Part shown: piece by piece, positions 7,027 to 11,397 of the stretch
How positions within the stretch are numbered: position 1 is the stretch's first letter
How the letters are laid out: each line of letters starts with the position of its first letter
NCBI GenBank assembly: GCA_945874585.1
Contig: CAMCHB010000029.1
Span: forward strand, 1-11,397
DNA length: 11,397 nucleotides
Reading direction: 5' to 3'
Source: an uncultured Clostridium sp.
GTDB lineage: Bacteria; Bacillota; Clostridia; TANB77; CAG-508
Made by a program: the position numbers and the translations under genes
Notes under the pieces: generated by a model
Told to the model about the DNA's origin: nothing
The model's input: the letters and a program-made list of their open reading frames with translations, nothing else
Database searches by the model: none

Positions 7027-8088
7027 ATGAAGAAAAGAGTTCTTTTAGGAATGAGTGGCGGTGTTGATAGTTCCGTATCAGCCATGTTATTAAAAGAAGA
7101 TGGATATGAAGTAATTGGAGTGACACTAGAATTATACGAGGGATCTTGTTGTAATGTTAATACAATTTTGGATGCGAAAGCAGTATGCCAAACAATTGGT
7201 ATTCAACACATAACTTGCAATTTTAAGGAAGAATTTCAAAAGAAAGTGATTGATAATTTTATTGATGAATACAAGCATCAAAGAACACCAAATCCTTGTA
7301 TTGAATGTAACAAATATCTAAAATTTGGAGCCATGGTTCAAAAAGCAAAAGAATTGAATTGCGATTATATTGCAACTGGTCATTATGCCAAAATGGAATA
7401 TAGCCCTATGTATCAACGTTATGTTTTAAAAAAAGCAAATAATCGAGAAAAAGATCAAAGTTATGTGCTATATAGTATGCCAAAAGAGTTATTGGGCAAA
7501 GTCTTATTTCCATTGGCTAATTTTAAAGATAAGAGTGAAATTCGACAATTAGCAGAAGAGTATCACCTAAAAGTGGCTCATAAGCCAGATAGTGAGGATA
7601 TTTGCTTTATTACCAATAGAGATTATTGTGATTTCCTAGAAAGAAACTCATCTTTGCGACCAAAAGAGGGCAATATTGTCAATCGAAAAGGGGAAGTATT
7701 AGGCAAACATAAGGGATTGTATCGTTATACCATTGGCCAGAGAAAAGGACTTGGCATTTCTTATAAAGTACCGTTGTTTGTGATAGGATTTCGTCCAGAA
7801 AGAAATGAATTAGTGGTGGGCGAAGAAAACGAGATTTATCAAAAAGAAATGATGGTTCATGAAATTAACTTATTATTGGTGGATGATATAACCGAAAAGA
7901 TGGAAGTAATGGTAAAGGTTCGTTATTCTAGCAAAGAAGAACCTGCTACCATTGAAAAAGTGGGACCAGATACGATTCGTGTTGTGTTTAAAAATCCGGT
8001 AGCCCGTATTACACCAGGACAATCTGCTGTATTTTATCGAGAAGATATGGTAATCGGTGGCGGAAAAATTATGGAGCCATGCTGTTGA
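7027..8088 (+). CDS. mnmA: tRNA 2-thiouridine(34) synthase MnmA
   Basis: This cytosolic enzyme uses ATP to adenylate C2 of the wobble uridine in tRNA-Lys, tRNA-Glu and tRNA-Gln, then inserts sulfur supplied by a cysteine desulfurase relay. The 353 residues have normal family length. Motifs seen are the PP-loop SGGVDSS (10-16), NPCIECN with the nucleophile Cys91, ATGHY (116-120), and the second catalytic Cys193 in SEDICFI. The C-terminal half holds the RNA-binding and beta-barrel domains, including YTIGQRKGLG near 235 and RITPGQSAVFY near 329. The ATG follows AAGGGA at 7014-7019. The neighbouring tRNA-Gln(UUG) is one of its substrates. No cysteine desulfurase gene is adjacent. The stop codon overlaps the -35 box of the rplU promoter. 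Confidence 0.97.
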   Translation: MKKRVLLGMSGGVDSSVSAMLLKEDGYEVIGVTLELYEGSCCNVNTILDAKAVCQTIGIQHITCNFKEEFQKKVIDNFIDEYKHQRTPNPCIECNKYLKFGAMVQKAKELNCDYIATGHYAKMEYSPMYQRYVLKKANNREKDQSYVLYSMPKELLGKVLFPLANFKDKSEIRQLAEEYHLKVAHKPDSEDICFITNRDYCDFLERNSSLRPKEGNIVNRKGEVLGKHKGLYRYTIGQRKGLGISYKVPLFVIGFRPERNELVVGEENEIYQKEMMVHEINLLLVDDITEKMEVMVKVRYSSKEEPATIEKVGPDTIRVVFKNPVARITPGQSAVFYREDMVIGGGKIMEPCC

Positions 8089-8113
8089 CAAGCATAGAAA
8101 ATCATGGTAAAAT
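8085..8113 (+). promoter_or_regulatory. Strong promoter of rplU-rpmA, overlapping the mnmA stop
   Basis: TTGACA (8085-8090) and TAAAAT (8108-8113) have a 17-base spacer and TG at 8105-8106 (extended -10). The mnmA TGA stop (8086-8088) lies inside the -35 box, so the two functions share bases. The transcript would begin near 8120. Confidence 0.85.
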
Positions 8114-8120
8114 AAAAAAA

Positions 8121-8200
8121 TGTAAGCCGCTTATGCAAGGTACAAAAATGTCTGATTCATTCAGGCTACCTAAATTAAGGTTTAGCGAGTATACGAAAAG
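8121..8200 (+). promoter_or_regulatory. Structured rplU leader (probable L21 leader RNA)
   Basis: About 95 bases of untranslated leader separate the predicted transcript start from rplU. Firmicutes rplU genes are known to carry an L21 leader here, thought to mediate feedback by L21. I see a hairpin GTCTGA (8150-8155)/TCAGGC (8161-8166) with loop TTCAT, closed by AGGTA (8138-8142)/TACCT (8167-8171) and possibly by CGCT (8128-8131)/AGCG (8184-8187). ACCT (8168-8171) can also pair with AGGT (8178-8181), giving a competing fold. Assignment to the known family rests on position and context; I could not run a covariance search. Confidence 0.6.
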
Positions 8201-8215
8201 GGAGGTGTACATAGT

Positions 8216-8551
8216 ATGTACGCAATTATTGAAGCTTGTGGAAAGCAATACAAAGTATCTGAAGGAGATACCGTTTTTTTTGAAAAATTAGAAGCTGAGG
8301 AAGGAAAAAAAGTTAACTTCGATAAAGTTGTTTTAGTATCAAATGACGGTGAAGTAAACGTTGGAAATCCTTACGTAAAAGGTGTGAAAGTTGAAGGAAA
8401 AGTCGTTTCACATGGAAAAGGTAAAAAAATAATCGTTTATAAAATGAAACCTAAAGCTAATTATAGAAGAAAACAAGGACATAGACAACCATATACAAAG
8501 GTTGAAATTACTGCTATAAAAACAAAATCTACAGAAAAAAAAGAAGCTTAG
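8216..8551 (+). CDS. rplU: 50S ribosomal protein L21
   Basis: This large-subunit protein binds 23S rRNA early in assembly. It has 111 residues, close to the usual 100-105 plus a short basic tail ([10 protein letters not shown]). It begins [14 protein letters not shown], the family N-terminus, and carries the signature [13 protein letters not shown] near residues 86-98. The start is supported by GGGAGGTG (8200-8207), 8 bases before the ATG. It is the first gene of a two-gene unit with rpmA, transcribed from the promoter inside the mnmA end. The ysxB/prp gene that usually lies between rplU and rpmA in Firmicutes is absent: only 37 bases separate the two. Confidence 0.98.
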   Translation: MYAIIEACGKQYKVSEGDTVFFEKLEAEEGKKVNFDKVVLVSNDGEVNVGNPYVKGVKVEGKVVSHGKGKKIIVYKMKPKANYRRKQGHRQPYTKVEITAIKTKSTEKKEA

Positions 8552-8588
8552 GTAGAGAAAAAATTGTCAAATAAAAGGAGGGAATATC

Positions 8589-8852
8589 ATGGCACATAAA
8601 AAAGGTCAAGGTAGTGTTAAGAACGGTAGAGATAGTGAGTCTAAACGTCTTGGTTTAAAAAGAGCAGATGGACAATTTGTTTTAGCTGGAAACATTTTAA
8701 TCAGACAAAGAGGAACTAAAATGCATCCAGGAAATAATGTTGGAATTGGTAGCGATGATACCTTATATGCTCTAGTCGATGGAACTGTTAAGTTCGAGAG
8801 AAAAGGCAGAGATAAAAAACAAGTTAGTGTTTATCCTGTTGAAACAAAATAG
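8589..8852 (+). CDS. rpmA: 50S ribosomal protein L27, without N-terminal extension
   Basis: This large-subunit protein has an N-terminus that reaches the peptidyl transferase centre. The 87 residues begin [19 protein letters not shown], as in Escherichia coli-type L27. Many Firmicutes L27 proteins instead start with a short hydrophobic extension that the protease Prp removes; here the mature-type Ala-His-Lys-Lys end is encoded directly. The ATG is well supported by AAAAGGAGGG ending 7 bases upstream, and no in-frame upstream start could add an extension. This agrees with the missing prp gene between rplU and rpmA. A strong terminator follows after 6 bases. Confidence 0.98.
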   Translation: MAHKKGQGSVKNGRDSESKRLGLKRADGQFVLAGNILIRQRGTKMHPGNNVGIGSDDTLYALVDGTVKFERKGRDKKQVSVYPVETK

Positions 8853-8858
8853 AAAGAG

Positions 8859-8898
8859 AAAAAGCTATACTTTTGCAAAAAAAGTATAGCTTTTTTTT
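8859..8898 (+). terminator. Terminator after rpmA
   Basis: A 16-bp perfect stem (8859-8874 with 8880-8895) contains the core AGCTATAC/GTATAGCT, has loop GCAAA, and ends in T8 (8891-8898). It separates the ribosomal-protein unit from glmM. Confidence 0.92.
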
Positions 8899-8905
8899 AA
8901 TCCTA

Positions 8906-8914
8906 TGATATAAT
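8906..8914 (+). promoter_or_regulatory. Extended -10 promoter of glmM
   Basis: TGATATAAT is a perfect extended -10 element, 32 bases before the glmM start codon. The -35 position falls in the terminator's 3' arm and shows no good match. Confidence 0.6.
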
Positions 8915-8946
8915 AAAAATGATTTCATAAAAAAGGGGGATTATTC

Positions 8947-10302
8947 TTGAGAAAATATTTTGGAACAGATGGAATTCGAAGAATTGCTAACACACAATTA
9001 ACACCAGAATTAGTATTTCGAGTAGCCAAAGCTGGCGCCTATGTATTAGCAAAGCATAGCAAACACACGCCAACTATTTTAATTGGACGTGATACTCGAT
9101 TATCTGGTACACTTATTGAAAGCGCTATGACAGCAGGATTTTTAAGTTATGGAGCAAATGTAAAATTATTAGGTGTCATACCAACACCAGCGGTAGCCTA
9201 TTTGACGAAAAAAATGAATGCAGATGCTAGTGTTGTTATTTCAGCTTCTCATAATACTTATGAATTTAATGGGGTAAAATACTTTAGTAATCTTGGTATG
9301 AAAATTTCAGATGAAATTGAAGAAGAAATTGAAAAAGTTATGGATTCAGGTATGATTAGTGGGTTAACAGCTGTTAACGAAAAAATTGGAATTTCTGAAA
9401 ATGCCGAAAAGGATATAGAAGAATATTATCAATTTTTTGAACAAAACTTTAAGGGAGATTTTCAAAATCTTTCTTTAAGAGTAGCGATTGATACAGCCAA
9501 TGGAGCTACTTCAAAAGTAGCAGATGAAGTGTTTACAAGACTTGGAATTGAGCACATGATTATTCACAATCATCCAGATGGTATCAATATAAATCACAAT
9601 TGTGGTTCTACACATTTGGAAAGTTTAAGAAAATTTGTGGTAGAAAATCATTATGATTTAGGAATTGCATATGATGGAGACGGTGATCGTTGCCAAGCAG
9701 TTGATGAATTAGGCAATGTTATGGACGGAGATATTATCATGGCAATTGTTTCACAATATCTAAAAAAACAAGGACAGTTAAAAAAAGATACAGTAGTTGC
9801 AACCGTTATGAGCAATATTGGTTTTGCACAATATGCTGAAAAAAATCATATGCATTTTGTACGCACTCAAGTAGGTGATCGCTATGTATTGGAAGAAATG
9901 CTAAAACAAGGTTACAATTTTGGGGGAGAACAATCAGGCCATATCATATTCTTAGACAAAAATCCAACTGGTGATGGTATTTTAACTTCTTTAATGTTGA
10001 TAAAGTCTATCATGAGCCAAGATAAAAAAGCTTCTGAAGCAAGCAAAATCATTCAAATTTACCCACAAGTATTGGTAAATGCCAGGGTAAATGAAGCAAA
10101 GAAGACATTTTACAAAGATGACACTGTTATTACAGAAAAGATTCATCAATTAGAAGAAAAATTTAAAAACAATGGTCGTGTATTGATTCGCCCATCTGGT
10201 ACAGAGCCTTTGGTACGTGTTATGATTGAAGGACAGGATCAAGATGTTATTTTGGAACAAGCCAAAGCATTGGCAGAATTGATTGAAAATAGATTACGAT
10301 AA
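8947..10302 (+). CDS. glmM: Phosphoglucosamine mutase, TTG start
   Basis: GlmM converts glucosamine-6-phosphate to glucosamine-1-phosphate on the way to UDP-GlcNAc for peptidoglycan and teichoic acids. It has 451 residues, the normal length. Motifs seen are KYFGTDGIR (3-11), the phosphoserine loop SASHN with Ser101, the metal loop DGDGDR (243-248), the sugar-binding GGEQSGH (326-332) and the phosphate-binding RPSGTEP (415-421). The usual HNP-Y-DNG after the active serine is HNTYEFNG here. The start is a TTG, preceded at 6 bases by AAAAGGGGGA; the protein begins at the conserved family N-terminus and no in-frame ATG lies upstream. The unknown membrane protein gene follows after 24 bases without a terminator. 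Confidence 0.96.
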   Translation: MRKYFGTDGIRRIANTQLTPELVFRVAKAGAYVLAKHSKHTPTILIGRDTRLSGTLIESAMTAGFLSYGANVKLLGVIPTPAVAYLTKKMNADASVVISASHNTYEFNGVKYFSNLGMKISDEIEEEIEKVMDSGMISGLTAVNEKIGISENAEKDIEEYYQFFEQNFKGDFQNLSLRVAIDTANGATSKVADEVFTRLGIEHMIIHNHPDGININHNCGSTHLESLRKFVVENHYDLGIAYDGDGDRCQAVDELGNVMDGDIIMAIVSQYLKKQGQLKKDTVVATVMSNIGFAQYAEKNHMHFVRTQVGDRYVLEEMLKQGYNFGGEQSGHIIFLDKNPTGDGILTSLMLIKSIMSQDKKASEASKIIQIYPQVLVNARVNEAKKTFYKDDTVITEKIHQLEEKFKNNGRVLIRPSGTEPLVRVMIEGQDQDVILEQAKALAELIENRLR

Positions 10303-10326
10303 ATTTTTACAAAGGAGGAGTATACA

Positions 10327-10665
10327 ATGTTTATGATTAACACAGGAGCCCCAGCATTAGCTATTATGTTTGTGGCCATAGCTGTTTTGATGATTTATTT
10401 AGGAAAAGAATTGAAAACCAGTTTGTTACCTCAAATTTGTCTAATAATTTCACTTGTTCTACTGGTTATTCATGCTATTCAATTATTTACATTATCACCT
10501 GAATTCTATGATTATCGTTCAGCGTTAATTGTTTCTATGCGTTTTGATTATATCTTTATTTTAATTAACTTTATTGGATATTTATGGGTAGATGATATAG
10601 AAGCAAAAGCAAAAGATAAGAAAAGTGTTGATAATAGCTTAGATTGGTTTTGGAAAAAAGTCTAA
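10327..10665 (+). CDS. Small membrane protein of unknown function, three predicted helices
   Basis: I do not recognise this 112-residue protein. It shows three hydrophobic segments, about residues 7-26, 33-56 and 72-90. Two short basic or acidic connectors separate them, and the charged C-terminus (DIEAKAKDKKS) ends DWFWKKV. No signal peptide cleavage site or catalytic motif is evident. A very strong ribosome binding site (AAAGGAGG, 10311-10318) precedes the ATG at 10327; a second in-frame ATG at 10333 is possible. It lies 24 bases after glmM with no terminator between and is followed by a terminator, so it is probably cotranscribed with glmM. A role near the envelope is a guess from that context only. 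Confidence 0.8.
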   Translation: MFMINTGAPALAIMFVAIAVLMIYLGKELKTSLLPQICLIISLVLLVIHAIQLFTLSPEFYDYRSALIVSMRFDYIFILINFIGYLWVDDIEAKAKDKKSVDNSLDWFWKKV

Positions 10666-10675
10666 GCGGTATAGA

Positions 10676-10705
10676 AGAAATAGGATTGCCTATTTCTTTT
10701 TTTTT
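10676..10705 (+). terminator. Terminator of the glmM unit
   Basis: AGAAATAGG (10676-10684) and CCTATTTCT (10689-10697) form a 9-bp stem with loop ATTG, followed by an unbroken T run to 10705. It lies 10 bases after the membrane-protein stop. Confidence 0.9.
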
Positions 10706-10725
10706 CATCATAAAATAAATGTATA

Positions 10726-10742
10726 AATGGTAAAATACCATT
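10726..10742. promoter_or_regulatory. Palindrome overlapping a -35 box (candidate operator)
   Basis: AATGGTA (10726-10732), AAA, TACCATT (10736-10742) is a perfect 7-bp inverted repeat with a 3-base centre. Its last two bases are the first two of the TTGACA -35 box of the downstream gene. The size, symmetry and position suit a dimeric repressor or activator site. A chance palindrome in AT-rich DNA cannot be excluded. Confidence 0.4.
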
Positions 10743-10769
10743 GACAAAGAAAAGCCATATTGCTAAAAT
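10741..10769 (+). promoter_or_regulatory. Strong promoter of the prepilin-like gene
   Basis: TTGACA (10741-10746) and TAAAAT (10764-10769) have a 17-base spacer, and TG at 10761-10762 gives an extended -10. This is as strong as the rplU promoter. The predicted leader is about 50 bases. Confidence 0.78.
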
Positions 10770-10826
10770 AAGGTAAGAAAAATACGAGAAAGTATGAAGA
10801 AGTTCATGCAATATAAGGAGGAAAAA

Positions 10827-11397
10827 ATGAAACAAAAAAACAAAAGAATTGTTAATAGTAGTAAAAGCCTTGCTACTGTAAGAGAGAGAGAGAGAGAGAG
10901 AGAGAGCTATTCTTTAGGAAAGAGAGGTAGCCACGGTATTACTTTGGTGGCACTCGTGATTACCATTATTGTACTGATGATATTAGCAGGAGTTAGCCTA
11001 AGTTTTGTGCTGGGAGATAACGGTATCTTGAAAAAAGCACAGGAAAGCGCAGATGCCTACAAGAACAAAGCTGGTGAAGAGTCTAATACTTTAGATATGG
11101 TAAATGGCTATTTAGAAAATATGTTGGGCAATACCACAGGTGGAGGTGGATCAGCAAATCCAGCAGCAGGAATTACCGTAACCAAACCAGGAAATTGGAC
11201 TAGTACAGAGGTAACACCAATAGCAGATGGAAAGGGAGGAACTGTACCACTTCCAGGTGGATTTCACTATGTAGGAGGAGATATTGAAACAGGGATCGTT
11301 ATATCCGATAAACAAGGAGATACCTTAGATAATTCAGGAGTCAATATGGGAAATCAATTTGTATGGATACCCGTATCAAGCGAGGCTGATTTGACAA
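10827..11397 (+). CDS. Prepilin-like surface protein, 5' part, with repeat-encoded leader
   Basis: The gene runs off the window; 190 residues are visible. The ATG has AAGGAGG at 10815-10821. Residues 1-18 are basic, 19-26 are (Arg-Glu)4 encoded by the AG tract, and 27-37 end KRGSHG. A type IV prepilin-like helix follows, ITLVALVITIIVLMILAGVS (38-57), so a prepilin peptidase is expected to cut after Gly37. The Glu5 of classical pilins is Ala here, as in many clostridial pseudopilin-like proteins. Next come GDNGILKKAQESA, a charged helix (to about 93), a Gly/Thr linker and a beta-rich domain. In that domain VPLPGGFHYVGGDIETGIVISD and GNQFVWIPV resemble proteins that continue into a formylglycine-enzyme-like fold. 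It is probably exported and surface exposed. The function is unknown; no pilus assembly genes are visible. Confidence 0.82.
   Translation, partial: MKQKNKRIVNSSKSLATVRERERERESYSLGKRGSHGITLVALVITIIVLMILAGVSLSFVLGDNGILKKAQESADAYKNKAGEESNTLDMVNGYLENMLGNTTGGGGSANPAAGITVTKPGNWTSTEVTPIADGKGGTVPLPGGFHYVGGDIETGIVISDKQGDTLDNSGVNMGNQFVWIPVSSEADLT
10881..10906 (+). repeat. (AG)13 simple sequence repeat inside a coding region
   Basis: An uninterrupted run of 13 AG units lies in codons 19-27 of the prepilin-like gene. In the present length the gene is open. Loss of one unit gives a stop at 10928-10930 and gain of one gives a stop at 10915-10917. Such tracts are classic slipped-strand mispairing sites. 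Confidence 0.97.

Noticed and set aside
6852..7067. 71-codon plus-strand reading frame over tRNA-Gln and the start of mnmA
   Set aside because: It overlaps the tRNA, its terminator and the conserved mnmA N-terminus in another frame; it has no ribosome binding site of its own.
8079..8291. 70-codon reading frame across the rplU leader
   Set aside because: It spans the rplU promoter, structured leader and rplU start in another frame and shows no family resemblance.
10881..10906. AG tract as a CRISPR or other spaced repeat array
   Set aside because: It is a pure dinucleotide run with no spacers.

Overview
The window comes from a low-GC, AT-rich Gram-positive bacterium, most likely an uncultured gut-type member of the Clostridia. 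Supporting signs are strong AGGAGG-type ribosome binding sites, TTGACA/TATAAT promoters (often with an extended TG -10), CCA-encoding tRNA genes, U-tailed hairpin terminators, multiple sortases, and a clostridial-style prepilin-like surface protein. The standard code (TGA as stop) fits every gene. Placement below class level is a guess. All genes lie on the + strand.

Layout. Bases 1-2149 hold the tail of an unidentified protein (perhaps an alpha/beta hydrolase), a condensation/alcohol-acetyltransferase-like acyltransferase that overlaps it, and an AlkD-type DNA glycosylase. Bases 2166-4366 are an alaS-HIT operon with its own promoter; the AlaRS is unusually short. Bases 4400-6689 carry three tandem sortase genes, separated by a terminator (1/2) and a promoter (2/3). 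Bases 6694-6979 are a promoter, tRNA-His(GTG), tRNA-Gln(TTG) and a terminator. mnmA (7027-8088) follows; its product thiolates the wobble U of tRNA-Gln(UUG). A promoter embedded in the end of mnmA drives rplU-rpmA through a structured leader. After a terminator come glmM (TTG start) and a small three-helix membrane protein. The right edge (10726-11397) holds a palindrome, a strong promoter and the 5' part of a prepilin-like surface protein with a (AG)13 tract inside its leader peptide.

How the parts relate. Most of the window is housekeeping: translation (alaS, two tRNAs, mnmA, rplU, rpmA), cell-wall precursor synthesis (glmM) and DNA repair. The accessory, surface-related parts are the sortase triplet and the phase-variable-looking prepilin-like gene. 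The strongest candidate for something under-described is that last locus. The repeat sits in a leader that should be removed on export, every one-unit slip gives an early stop, and a palindrome overlaps the -35 box. Other points worth attention are the doubly truncated AlaRS, the L27 without the usual Firmicutes N-terminal extension together with a missing Prp protease gene, and the tRNA-Gln/mnmA adjacency. No sortase substrate (LPXTG-like protein) is visible in the window.
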